DNA of 35,205 bases from CAYYIS01 sp964470965 (GTDB taxonomy: Bacteria; JAAXHH01; JABIQT01), in contig CAYYIS010000053.1 of assembly GCA_964470965.1 (NCBI GenBank), positions 1 to 35,205 of the forward strand, read 5' to 3'. The notes beneath the pieces are model-generated. The model saw only the letters and a program-made list of their open reading frames with translations. It made no database searches and was not told the DNA's origin. Positions 17,728 through 25,933 of the stretch are shown here, one piece after another. How positions within the stretch are numbered: position 1 is the first letter of the stretch; each line of letters opens with the position of its first letter. The translations under genes and the position numbers were made by a program.

Positions 17728-17913
17728 TTACCGGGTGTCCCCAACGGGAAAACTCCGTGCCATATCCTGAATAACCGGGGAGTGATCGATCAGCAGAACA
17801 ACAACACGATCTTCAGGAGGGCCTGCCGTGACCATGAATCCGCCAGCATCCAGGCGTCCGGATTTCAGGATAAGTTCGATGAGAGGCTTGACGGTGATGG
17901 GTAGACGGGGCAC
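17728..17913 (-). CDS. Possible small protein or gene remnant downstream of msrA
   Basis: A 61-codon frame beginning with GTG 17913, with coherent-looking codon use. It predicts amphipathic VKPLIELILKSGRLDAGG followed by a hydrophobic strand RVVVLLIDHSPVIQDMA. I do not recognise the family. It lies 27 bases after the msrA stop on the same strand and could be co-transcribed with it. No strong ribosome-binding site is seen, so it may equally be the surviving piece of a longer gene or a chance frame in the 283-base gap between the convergent PKS and msrA genes. The rest of the gap shows no clear terminator. Confidence 0.3.
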   Translation of the reverse strand: MPRLPITVKPLIELILKSGRLDAGGFMVTAGPPEDRVVVLLIDHSPVIQDMARSFPVGDTR

Positions 17914-17940
17914 TTGGCCCTGCTAACTATATTCCTTGGT

Positions 17941-18570
17941 TCAGCCTGTTTCGCCCCATAGTTGTTGAAGTCTCTCGTCGCGACCGCAGTTGTACCGGTA
18001 AAGTTTGTATCGAACGGGATTCTTGATGTAATAATCCTGATGGTATTCTTCAGCACGATAAAAGGTTGTGGCCGCAGTGATTTCAGTCACGATTCTTTCC
18101 ACCTTGCCGGAATCGACGAGCTGTTTCTTCGATTCTTCGGCCATGCGTTTCTCTTCCCCATTGTGATAGAAAATACCGGTCCGATACTGATTTCCCCAAT
18201 CACAGAACTGTCGGCCTTTCACGGTAGGATCTATATTCTTCCAGAATATTTCGAGCAGCTTTGCATAGGAAATCCTGGCTGGATCATATTTTATTTCCAC
18301 CGCTTCCGTATGTCCGGTGTTTCCAGCGGAGACTTCCTCGTAGGTGGGATGTTCCGTGGAACCACCTATGTACCCTGATGTGGTTGAGATTACCCCCTCC
18401 AGTTTGTCGTATGGTGGTTCCATGCACCAGAAACAGCCACCGGCAAAGATAGCGAGCGCATATTCTGATTCCGGCGCCTGTTCGTCTTGCAGAACGTTGT
18501 CATCGAAGGTGGCGGACATGTAAAGTCCATAGGCGGTGACGGCGACGACGGGTAGAATGTATTTAATCAT
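17941..18570 (-). CDS. msrA: Peptide methionine sulfoxide reductase MsrA, probably exported
   Basis: A 209-residue MsrA that reduces the S-epimer of methionine sulfoxide in damaged proteins. The catalytic motif FAGGCFWCMEPP has nucleophilic Cys46; GYIGGSTEHPTYEEVSAGNTGH, QFCDWGNQYRTGIFYH and EEYHQDYYIKNP follow in family order. A further Cys in RYNCGRDERL near the C-terminus is placed to act as resolving Cys. The first 20 residues (MIKYILPVVAVTAYGLYMSA) form a Lys-led hydrophobic segment, so the enzyme is probably anchored in or exported across the inner membrane. The ribosome-binding site GAGGAG is at 18580-18585. The gene is convergent with the PKS and divergent from the PhyH gene. Confidence 0.95.
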   Translation of the reverse strand: MIKYILPVVAVTAYGLYMSATFDDNVLQDEQAPESEYALAIFAGGCFWCMEPPYDKLEGVISTTSGYIGGSTEHPTYEEVSAGNTGHTEAVEIKYDPARISYAKLLEIFWKNIDPTVKGRQFCDWGNQYRTGIFYHNGEEKRMAEESKKQLVDSGKVERIVTEITAATTFYRAEEYHQDYYIKNPVRYKLYRYNCGRDERLQQLWGETG

Positions 18571-18608
18571 GGGCGGCGGCTCCTCACGAAAGTTGTTACT
18601 ACGCTCTG

Positions 18609-18638
18609 ATTATTACCGGCCTGGATTAACGAAGTTAA
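18609..18638 (-). promoter_or_regulatory. Candidate msrA promoter
   Basis: On the minus strand TTAACT (18638-18633) and AATAAT (18614-18609) are separated by 18 bases, giving a moderate sigma70 match about 40 bases upstream of the msrA start. Confidence 0.35.
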
Positions 18639-18711
18639 ATTTGTAATGAAACAACGAACAACCCGGTTTCCGTTCACAGAATTTACTGGATATCAGTAGG
18701 ATCGTACCTAT

Positions 18712-18740
18712 TTTACAAATATAATGATCAATAGTAATAA
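18712..18740 (+). promoter_or_regulatory. Candidate promoter of the first PhyH gene
   Basis: TTTACA (18712-18717) and TAATAA (18735-18740) are 17 bases apart; a perfect TATAAT also occurs at 18720-18725 but has no good -35. Either would start transcription before the GTG at 18780 and close to or beyond the alternative GTG at 18750. Confidence 0.35.
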
Positions 18741-18779
18741 ATCAAACAGGTGAAAAAATTTCATCGGGGAGCATTTATT

Positions 18780-19637
18780 GTGACCGTTGACTCGAAACAA
18801 TATCGTATCGATGAACGTGACTGGTCTGCTCTTTCTATGGGCGAACGCATCCGGCAAATCGAGGAAGAAGGCTATCTGATAATACCGGAATTTATAACTC
18901 CAGATTATCTGGCAGAACTGAAATCGGAAGCGGATTTACTTGAGACGGTAGGAAGAGACTATAGCGAGCGGCAGCGTGGATGTCCCAATGTGCACCTCAA
19001 AAACTCAAAACTGGCGGAGTTGATCTCCTTCAAGCCAACGATAGACTTCCTGGAAGAATTACTGGGCGATGACTTGATATTTGTCCATTCAGGGTATGAC
19101 CGTTCAGAGCCGGGAACGCCGGGAATAAGCCTGCATACAGACGGCCAGCCCTATGGATCGAGAATCTTCGGATATGAAGGCAGCTGTCCCATCACCATCC
19201 GTGTGCTCTATTATCTGGATGACCTCACGTTGGATGTATCCCCGTTTCGGGTGATACCCAGATCCCACCTGTGTGTCCATGCGGATGCCAATCCATACAA
19301 GCGGTACGAGAGCCATCCAGAACAGGTGGTCGTCCCCTGTAAGGCAAGATCCGCGTTATTTCTGAATCACAAGGTGTTTCATGGTACATTGCCGAATGTT
19401 GGTGATCGGCCGAGATCGATGCTCTCGGTAGCGTACAGGCCTGCCTGGGCAGGGCCGATCGCGGATGTAGATCCCCGGGATCAGGAGGAATTGGGCCGAC
19501 TGCCGAAATCAGTCCTTCCGTATTTTGGCGATCCCAACACCCGGGAGTATGATTTCGGCGTGAGCAATAAGCCAAATGGTATGGGATACCAGGCATCGGG
19601 TATGAACCCGAGCCGTTGGAATAGAAACAAATCTTAA
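18780..19637 (+). CDS. Phytanoyl-CoA dioxygenase (PhyH) family oxygenase 1
   Basis: Predicted 285-residue Fe(II)/2-oxoglutarate-dependent oxygenase of the PhyH family. The helix EEGYLIIPEFITPDYLAELK is the usual N-terminal segment; SLHTDGQPYG gives the metal ligands His119 and Asp121, and KVFHGTLPNVGDRPRSML gives the distal ligand His201 and Arg212 for 2-oxoglutarate. All key residues are intact, so it should be active. Known relatives hydroxylate small molecules, lipids or natural products; the substrate here is unknown. GTG 18780 is chosen because GGGGAG (18766-18771) lies eight bases upstream, whereas the earlier GTG 18750 has no ribosome-binding site. It stands alone, divergent from msrA and convergent with the acetyltransferase gene. 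Confidence 0.88.
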   Translation: MTVDSKQYRIDERDWSALSMGERIRQIEEEGYLIIPEFITPDYLAELKSEADLLETVGRDYSERQRGCPNVHLKNSKLAELISFKPTIDFLEELLGDDLIFVHSGYDRSEPGTPGISLHTDGQPYGSRIFGYEGSCPITIRVLYYLDDLTLDVSPFRVIPRSHLCVHADANPYKRYESHPEQVVVPCKARSALFLNHKVFHGTLPNVGDRPRSMLSVAYRPAWAGPIADVDPRDQEELGRLPKSVLPYFGDPNTREYDFGVSNKPNGMGYQASGMNPSRWNRNKS

Positions 19638-19917
19638 AGTTGATCTTGATGATTTTCTGTTGATCGGGCTGCCTGACTGCCAATGCGCACTTTGGATTAA
19701 TCCGTAAATGGACTCTGTCAATCCAAGCAAGCCATATTTTCCTCGTCTGCTTGTTGATCGCTAAAGCCAATTGTCGAACAGGTATCCTCCCGTTGCCTTA
19801 CCTTACCGCTGCTGACACAGGGGCGGTCCACCATCACAGTCCCACTAAAATCACGGCCGCGTATTTGAACGCTCCGACCAACGTGTTCGGCAGCATGCGA
19901 CTATATTGATTGTATAT
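19638..19917. other. Convergent intergenic region
   Basis: This 280-base gap lies between two convergent genes. It contains a perfect palindrome GGATTAATCC (19694-19703) and a 7-base inverted repeat TTGGATT/AATCCAA (19692-19698 and 19720-19726), neither with a clear T tract. I see no gene in it. Confidence 0.4.
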
Positions 19918-21165
19918 TTAAAAATGATCGATCCAGGCTATCTGCGGGTATCGTTTGGGGAACAGTACATTCAACAGGGACAGCACATCCGGTGGCATGG
20001 GGCGTCCCCATACCTCCCAGATATGGGCCGGATAGAACAGGCCGAAAATCAACCCGGTAAGTGCAGCCTGTGGGATGGCTACATCCGCAGGTTCCGGATG
20101 ATTTCCATCCAGAGGTCGGGCTTCGACCCGGCCATCATGCAGATGCAGCAGGACGGAGTCTGTGTCGGTGTCGATAGCGATCATTCGGTCTATATCTTTA
20201 TATTGTGATTGCCTCACTCTTTCAGAGAAAACGCGTTCCAGCTTCTTCATAACAGAAAGCAAATTGATCACCTTGGCCATACCACCGCGGTTACGTGGCA
20301 CCTGGACGTTCTGAATTGCTTCGTGCTCCAGCGTACACAATCTCGAAAAGGGTAAATCCTGGGGGAGATCTAAACGCAGTTCAGTGATGCCGGCGGCAAG
20401 GGACCTCCTGGCCAACGCTCGTAGGAGTGCATCGTGCACGCGAGGTGATGGCTCCACACCCGCCTCATGTACAATCAGTCGTTCGGTCTCTTGCCGGATC
20501 AGGGCATAGCCGACGATCTTTTCATGATCGACAACAACGATGCCGTTGAAGTCCGGATGATCCGATAGCCAGTTCCAGTGATGTCGGCTCCGGATACATG
20601 AACCGGTCACCTCATTATAGGTCTTGTCGTAGAGGGCGGGAAGGTGCGGCAGATCCTTCATTGCCAATTTCCTGGTTTTCAAACGGGTGCGCAGTGTCCT
20701 GATGCTGTTCAATCTTGTCAGACCCGCTATTGTGGTCGTATATTCCGGTAAAACAGTCATATATCCGAATCTGTCGTAATAATCAGCCGGTATGGAAAAT
20801 AAAATCGACACATCAAACCCGTCTTCTTTCATATATGAAATGGTATCCTGCATCAACCGGCTCGCCAGTCCCTGCCTCCTGTGAACAGGTTCTGTTCCCA
20901 CGCCTCCAATTCCTCCCATCCGGAGAGAAGAGGATTCAATACGAATGGTTCTGTCTATTAAGAACAGTTGGGCTCCCAGCGCGCCAGCCGGAGAGATTGC
21001 CGTCCGTGTGTATGCATCTTTGTAGTTGGGATCGCTGCGCATCCTGGTACACCAGTCGATTTCCCCAGTGTAATCTGTGAACACGCGCGCGCTCAGAAGA
21101 TCAGAATCAGCGTGGGTTATTTTTTCTGAATTGGCAAGCGTGGAAATGGTCCATTCCGACGGCAT
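19918..21165 (-). CDS. Eis-like GNAT acetyltransferase with C-terminal SCP2-like domain
   Basis: A 415-residue protein with Eis-family layout: an N-terminal GNAT domain, a second degenerate GNAT domain, and a C-terminal sterol-carrier-like domain. The acetyl-CoA loop is GTEPVHRRQGLASRLMQDTI (the V-x-x-x-x-R-x-x-G-x-A pattern, preceded by GGIGGVG), and SIPADYYDRFGYMTV follows as in Eis proteins. The end ALTGLIFGLFYPAHIWEVWG fits the SCP2-like part. Eis enzymes acetylate amines such as aminoglycosides or protein lysines; the natural substrate here is unknown. A weak CAGGA lies eight to ten bases upstream of ATG 21165. It is transcribed divergently from the esterase operon. Confidence 0.82.
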   Translation of the reverse strand: MPSEWTISTLANSEKITHADSDLLSARVFTDYTGEIDWCTRMRSDPNYKDAYTRTAISPAGALGAQLFLIDRTIRIESSSLRMGGIGGVGTEPVHRRQGLASRLMQDTISYMKEDGFDVSILFSIPADYYDRFGYMTVLPEYTTTIAGLTRLNSIRTLRTRLKTRKLAMKDLPHLPALYDKTYNEVTGSCIRSRHHWNWLSDHPDFNGIVVVDHEKIVGYALIRQETERLIVHEAGVEPSPRVHDALLRALARRSLAAGITELRLDLPQDLPFSRLCTLEHEAIQNVQVPRNRGGMAKVINLLSVMKKLERVFSERVRQSQYKDIDRMIAIDTDTDSVLLHLHDGRVEARPLDGNHPEPADVAIPQAALTGLIFGLFYPAHIWEVWGRPMPPDVLSLLNVLFPKRYPQIAWIDHF

Positions 21166-21273
21166 CAGGTCGCGGTCCTGTGGGTGTCACAACATTAAAT
21201 ACAGTTACGGCATATAAGGATCGGAACAGACTATCGACAAACCGCTCTCATGTCAAGCAGATTAAGGTATCAC

Positions 21274-21302
21274 TTGCACTCGTGGAAGAACTCTCATATA
21301 AT
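21274..21302 (+). promoter_or_regulatory. Strong sigma70 promoter of the esterase-oxygenase operon
   Basis: TTGCAC (21274-21279) and a perfect TATAAT (21297-21302) are separated by 17 bases. The predicted start is near 21309, about 40 bases upstream of the esterase ATG. It is the best promoter of the right half of the window. Confidence 0.75.
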
Positions 21303-21349
21303 GTATTCCAATTACTTATCACGATGAATCTCAACCGTAATTTTTTGCT

Positions 21350-22741
21350 ATGACAACTGGTTTTACCGGCGTTCGGATAACCGGTGGCGCCGCTCCATTT
21401 CAAATCGTTCAGCAAAACGAAAACGGGCTCGGCACCGTGATGTCCAGAGGGCTCTGGTTCCACGAATCCGGTCACGGTACGGTACAGCTTCGCATAGTCC
21501 ATGAATCCGATGGCAATGTAGTTTCCGATCAAACTAACTGGCAGAATGCTGCAGACCAGGACGATGAAAAATGGTCGCATTCATTCGATAAAATTCCCGC
21601 GGGGGGCCTGTACCGCCTGGAAACTCGTTTGTCAGTGGAGGGCGCGGCGCCTGAGTGGAGTTCCCATGGTGATATTGTACATCACCTTGGCGTAGGCGAT
21701 CTGTGGATCATAGCAGGTCAGAGTAACGCAGCGGGCTATGGCAGGGGACCTGTGAACGATCCGCCTCAACTCGGGGTCCATATACTCAGAAATGATGAGA
21801 CGTGGGATCTGGCGGCTCATCCATTGAATGACACCACGCAAAGTACCCACCCCAACATTGAGAATGCCAATCCCGGTCATTCTCCCTATCTACGTTTCGC
21901 AAAGGATCTTTTTGATGCACTTGGGTTTCCGATCGGATTGATCCAAACCTCTCTCGGTGGATCCCCACTCGCCGCATGGAACCCGGTGGAGAATCCGGAT
22001 GCACCGTTGTTTCATAACTTGATACATTGTTTCAATCTGGCCGGGGGTAAAGTGAAGGGGATGGTATGGTACCAGGGAGAATCGGATTGCGGTATTGATC
22101 CGGCCCAGTCGTACGGAGATCGATTTGACGATTTCATTCGACACCTGCGAGATAATTTAGACCACCCGGACCTTCCGGTAATTACGGCACAGTTGAACAG
22201 ATACACCGACAGACTGGACGAGATCGGACATCGAGGTTGGAGTGTCGTTCGGGAGGCACAGCGGAGGGCCGAAAAGATCGGTAATGTTGCTGTCGTTTCA
22301 ACGCTCGACCTGCCTATATCTGATCTGATACACACCAGTTCGCCTGGAAATATCACCCTTGGTGAAAGGAAAGCTAAGGCAGCATTGGGTATGGTATACC
22401 GCCGGAATGTTTCATGGCGGGCACCTGACGTTCAGCTAGCCCGTTCGGCAGACGACGGAAAGGCCATTATCCTCACCTTTGACCATGTGCAGAATCGGCT
22501 TGAGTTTCTGGGGCCAGGGGACAAGGACTTCCACGTTGAGGATGCCCTTGGTTTTATAGAAATTGTACAGGCGAGCTGCCCGACGCAGGATACCGTCAGG
22601 CTCAACCTTTCAAGAAAGGTTGGCCCCTCTGCGTGTGTTCATGGTTGCTTCGGGGCTTATCCTCCATCTAATCTGCGAGATGCAGAATCAAACATGCCAA
22701 TACTTGGTTTTTACGATCTTACGGTCCAATCAGGAGAATAG
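21350..22741 (+). CDS. SASA-family carbohydrate acetylesterase (sialate O-acetylesterase-like)
   Basis: A 463-residue SGNH-type esterase of the SASA/DUF303 family, which removes O-acetyl groups from sialic acids, xylan or other glycans. An N-terminal beta-sandwich (about 1-110) precedes the catalytic domain. GDLWIIAGQSNAAGYG contains the nucleophile Ser125, GMVWYQGESD is the second family block, and DLPISDLIH supplies Asp325 and His328 of the triad. A C-terminal beta domain follows. There is no signal peptide, so it probably deacetylates an imported saccharide in the cytoplasm. ATG 21350 lacks a clear ribosome-binding site. It is the first gene of a five-gene operon; the next gene starts one base after its stop. 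Confidence 0.87.
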   Translation: MTTGFTGVRITGGAAPFQIVQQNENGLGTVMSRGLWFHESGHGTVQLRIVHESDGNVVSDQTNWQNAADQDDEKWSHSFDKIPAGGLYRLETRLSVEGAAPEWSSHGDIVHHLGVGDLWIIAGQSNAAGYGRGPVNDPPQLGVHILRNDETWDLAAHPLNDTTQSTHPNIENANPGHSPYLRFAKDLFDALGFPIGLIQTSLGGSPLAAWNPVENPDAPLFHNLIHCFNLAGGKVKGMVWYQGESDCGIDPAQSYGDRFDDFIRHLRDNLDHPDLPVITAQLNRYTDRLDEIGHRGWSVVREAQRRAEKIGNVAVVSTLDLPISDLIHTSSPGNITLGERKAKAALGMVYRRNVSWRAPDVQLARSADDGKAIILTFDHVQNRLEFLGPGDKDFHVEDALGFIEIVQASCPTQDTVRLNLSRKVGPSACVHGCFGAYPPSNLRDAESNMPILGFYDLTVQSGE

Positions 22742-22742
22742 T

Positions 22743-23537
22743 ATGGCCGGCGCGGAAATAAGTGAACGGGAAATCCAGTTTTTTCAGACTAACGGCTACC
22801 TTCAGATACCTCATTTTTTTTCAACGGAAGAGATAAAAGAATTGGCCGATGGTTTGGACCGTACGGTAGAGGAAAAACGATCTCGAATTTTGAATTCGGA
22901 CCAGGAAGTGGCGGATGGTTATAACCAGGTGTTCAACCAGTTGGTCAATCTTTGGGTGGATTACGGTGACATCCGTAAATTCACGTTCAATCCCAGTTTG
23001 GCGGAAATCGCCCGAAAATTATCCCTATGCAAACAGATTAACCTCTATCATGACCACGCCCTCATAAAACCTGGTGGGGAAACAAGCAGAGAAACCAACT
23101 GGCACCAGGACGCACCGTATTGGCCCATGGAGCAGGTTGGGGCACTGTCGGCCTGGATTGCGGCCGACGATGTCACGACTGAAAATGGTTGTATGCAGTT
23201 CATCCCCGGATCCCATTCCTATGGCCGCCTGGAGCCGGTACCCCTGGCAACTGAAGGCGCCAGTGTTTTAAAGACACTGAAAGATACTGGCGTTGATGAG
23301 GAAGTCGAGCCGGTCATCATGGAGATGGAGGCAGGTGGTGTCACCTTTCATCACGGGTGCACGTTCCATTACGCCACTCAAAATCGCACGGATAAGCCCA
23401 GGCGCGCCCATGCGATTATATACATGCCTGATTATATTACTTATAACGGCCGCTGGGATGCCGGTGGGGCAGACGATCTGGAAGCCGGGAAACCATTCTG
23501 CGGTCCCCAGCATCCGATACTTGCTACAGGTAATTGA
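22743..23537 (+). CDS. Phytanoyl-CoA dioxygenase (PhyH) family oxygenase 2
   Basis: Predicted 264-residue PhyH-family Fe(II)/2OG oxygenase. EREIQFFQTNGYLQIPHFFS is the typical N-terminal helix; TNWHQDAPYWP gives His121 and Asp123; CTFHYATQNRTDKPRRA gives His209 and Arg220. The AWIAADDVTTENGCMQFIPG block between them is the conserved double-stranded beta-helix core of the family. ATG 22743 follows AGGAGA (22732-22737) by five bases; the frame is open further upstream but only overlaps the esterase. Its stop is immediately followed by the ATG of the hydrolase gene. Being sandwiched between two esterases suggests that it acts on the same acylated substrate, which is inference. Confidence 0.9.
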   Translation: MAGAEISEREIQFFQTNGYLQIPHFFSTEEIKELADGLDRTVEEKRSRILNSDQEVADGYNQVFNQLVNLWVDYGDIRKFTFNPSLAEIARKLSLCKQINLYHDHALIKPGGETSRETNWHQDAPYWPMEQVGALSAWIAADDVTTENGCMQFIPGSHSYGRLEPVPLATEGASVLKTLKDTGVDEEVEPVIMEMEAGGVTFHHGCTFHYATQNRTDKPRRAHAIIYMPDYITYNGRWDAGGADDLEAGKPFCGPQHPILATGN

Positions 23538-25538
23538 ATGAGTGAAACGTCGACACAAGGATCACTGCTCTCTGCTTTGATGGGCGATCCTGTTCTGGTT
23601 CCCTGCCAATCCCATGAGGAAATTACTAACTTTCTCCTCGGACGGGTCCCCCCATTTGACCTTCCCGATTTGAACGGATGGGTTGCGGAAGCCGCACGAA
23701 TACGTAATCGTGTGTTGGATGAAGTGATATTCAAGGGCATTCCAGAAGAATGGAGACAACGGGATCCTGAAGTGATATGGGGTGAAGTGATTGAGACTGG
23801 GCATGGATATCGCATCCGCAAACTCCGTTATCCAGCATTGCCGGACCTTTGGATACCTGCACTCCTATACGAACCCGATACCTTAGATGGAAACACTCCT
23901 GCCGTTCTGAATGTGAACGGCCATGTCGGTCCCCCCGGCAAGGCCATAGATTACAAACAGATTCGATGTATCAACCTTGCCAAACGTGGTATCCTGGCGC
24001 TTAACCCGGAGTGGTTATATTTCGGCGAACTACGTTCCAGCGGTTTTAGGCATAATCAATCGGGCCACCTGGACCTATGCGGCACGGCAGGGATCGGTGT
24101 GTTTTACCTGGCGATGCAGCGTGGGCTTGATGTTCTGATGGACCATGCCAATACGGATCCTGAGCGTGTTGCCGTGACGGGCCTTTCCGGTGGCGGGTGG
24201 CAGACAATCATCCTTAGCGCCCTCGACACGCGGGTGAAACTCGCAGCGCCCAACGCCGGGTACATCGGCCTCGATTTCCGCGTAAAAAACCGTGGTGATA
24301 TCGGAGACATAGAGCAGAACCCAACAGATCTGGCAACGATTGCAGATTATCCGATGCTTACGGCTATGCTCGCTCCACGACCAACGCTGCTGTTGTACAA
24401 TGCGCAGGACGACTGCTGTTTCAAGGCCGAACGGGCCTACCCTTCTGTTTATGAACCTGTTAAACCGCTATTTGAAGCGATGGGCGTTGGTGATTCGTTC
24501 CAGTTTCACAGCAATATCGATCCCGGCAACCACAATTATGATATCGATCACAGGCAGCATTTTTACCGATTCATCAACAAACATTTCCTGGCGGATAAAG
24601 AGACGTTAGATGAGGAAATTTCATCTGAAGATGAAGTCCTTACCGAAGAGGAATTGACGGTGGGCCTGCCGGGGAAAAACGTCGATTTCCTTACCCTTGC
24701 AAGACGTCTTCACGAAGGAATCCCTCACAATCGGTTACCGGACGGGGATACGGACGAAATCCGGAAATGGCAGCTATCAGGTAAAGAATCACTTAAGCAT
24801 ATTTTGCGATACGAAACATGTGAAATAACCAATCTGCAGACGGCCGGTGAAAGGACCCGGGGGGAATATCTGGTTAAAAGGTATACACTTCGTATCGGTG
24901 ACCAATGGACACTCCCCTTGACGGATATTTCCACCACTCGAACCGGAGCGGACCTCCTACTCGTTACCGCTGATCAGGGCAAAGCTTCGGCTGAAGCTCT
25001 GGTCGAGAAGGCGTTAGACGAGGGACAACGGGTCCTGTTGATCGATGTCCTATTGCAGGGGGAATGCAAACCGCAGGCGACACCGGGACATCAATTTGCT
25101 ATGATGGCATCGGCCGCGGGCTACAGGATATTGGGCATTCAGGCCGCCCAACTGGCAGCGGTTTCGACTTGGGCCACAGGTTTTTATGGCTCATCGCGGA
25201 TACAACTCGCGGGTAATGGTCCCGTCTCATCGGTTCTAATGTTGTGTTCCGCTGCTTTGTCAGGGGTAACCGTTGAGAATATCCTTCTGGTGGACCCGCT
25301 GGCAAGCCTGAAACAGTTGTCGGAAAAAGCGATGCTCTATGATGAGAGCCCCTCTCTTTTTTGTTTCGGTCTGCTGGAGGCATTCGATGTCCGGGAATTG
25401 ATCGGCTTGGTTGCCCCGACGCCCATAACGATCGGTAAACCACATGCGGATTTGCCTGGCATTAACGCGGAATGGAATCCGCTATCGGAATACTATGAAA
25501 GGTTGGGAACCAGGGATTTTCACCCCTGGAGTGAATAA
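23538..25538 (+). CDS. Large alpha/beta hydrolase, acetyl-xylan-esterase-like
   Basis: A 666-residue protein whose N-terminal half is an alpha/beta hydrolase of the acetyl xylan esterase / dienelactone-hydrolase-like type. The nucleophile elbow is TGLSGGGWQT with Ser217, the acid is near Asp291 in LLYNAQDDCCF, and the likely His332 is in DPGNHNYDIDHR. LNVNGHVGPPGKAID carries an oxyanion-type turn. The C-terminal 270 residues look like a second, degenerate hydrolase-like fold (LLLVTADQGKAS, VENILLVDPLA) without a GxSxG motif. There is no signal peptide. It starts directly after the PhyH stop (TGAATG), so translation is coupled. A role in removing ester groups from a saccharide fits its neighbour, the SASA esterase; the substrate is not known. 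Confidence 0.8.
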   Translation: MSETSTQGSLLSALMGDPVLVPCQSHEEITNFLLGRVPPFDLPDLNGWVAEAARIRNRVLDEVIFKGIPEEWRQRDPEVIWGEVIETGHGYRIRKLRYPALPDLWIPALLYEPDTLDGNTPAVLNVNGHVGPPGKAIDYKQIRCINLAKRGILALNPEWLYFGELRSSGFRHNQSGHLDLCGTAGIGVFYLAMQRGLDVLMDHANTDPERVAVTGLSGGGWQTIILSALDTRVKLAAPNAGYIGLDFRVKNRGDIGDIEQNPTDLATIADYPMLTAMLAPRPTLLLYNAQDDCCFKAERAYPSVYEPVKPLFEAMGVGDSFQFHSNIDPGNHNYDIDHRQHFYRFINKHFLADKETLDEEISSEDEVLTEEELTVGLPGKNVDFLTLARRLHEGIPHNRLPDGDTDEIRKWQLSGKESLKHILRYETCEITNLQTAGERTRGEYLVKRYTLRIGDQWTLPLTDISTTRTGADLLLVTADQGKASAEALVEKALDEGQRVLLIDVLLQGECKPQATPGHQFAMMASAAGYRILGIQAAQLAAVSTWATGFYGSSRIQLAGNGPVSSVLMLCSAALSGVTVENILLVDPLASLKQLSEKAMLYDESPSLFCFGLLEAFDVRELIGLVAPTPITIGKPHADLPGINAEWNPLSEYYERLGTRDFHPWSE

Positions 25539-25562
25539 CCCGATTTTGACAGGGAGTACACC

Positions 25563-25931
25563 ATGGATAAACTGTTTGCTGTCGCCGGTGCCATCTCAGC
25601 CTGTTTTTCGGTCGTTGCCGGTGCGTTTGGTGCACATTTTCTGAAGGAACGCTTACAGGGGGACCTGCTTGATATTTTCGAAGTCGGTGTCAGATATCAA
25701 ATGTACCATGCTGTCGGGCTCCTTACCGTGTCGTGGGCCATCACCCGCTGGCCGGAGATTGGTTTTAACGGTGCGGGGTGGAGTTTTATCGCAGGTACCG
25801 TGATATTTTCAGGTAGCTTATATGTTTTGAGCCTCACAGGAATCAGGTGGCTCGGCGCCATCACGCCATTCGGAGGTGTTGCATTCGTGGCGGGCTGGTT
25901 GTTGCTGGCGTGGGGAATCTGGAAAGGATAA
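25563..25931 (+). CDS. DUF423 (YgdD-type) inner-membrane protein
   Basis: A 122-residue protein with four predicted membrane helices. The family signature is plain: AGAISACFSVVAGAFGAHFLKERL at the start, MYHAVGLLTVSWAI in the second helix, FSGSLYVLSLTGIRWLG in the third and ITPFGGVAFVAGWLLLAWG in the fourth. The family is widespread, but its function is not established. AGGGAG (25551-25556) is six bases upstream of ATG 25563. It ends two bases before the SDR start and so belongs to the esterase-oxygenase operon, although such genes are often passengers. Confidence 0.92.
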   Translation: MDKLFAVAGAISACFSVVAGAFGAHFLKERLQGDLLDIFEVGVRYQMYHAVGLLTVSWAITRWPEIGFNGAGWSFIAGTVIFSGSLYVLSLTGIRWLGAITPFGGVAFVAGWLLLAWGIWKG

Positions 25932-25933
25932 TT

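Noticed and set aside
19225..19770. 181-codon frame on the minus strand
   Set aside because: It runs antisense through the PhyH 1 gene; composition is shadow-like and it has no recognisable family.
22563..22742. Upstream extension of PhyH 2
   Set aside because: It overlaps the esterase gene in another frame, and the ATG at 22743 has a good ribosome-binding site and the family N-terminus.
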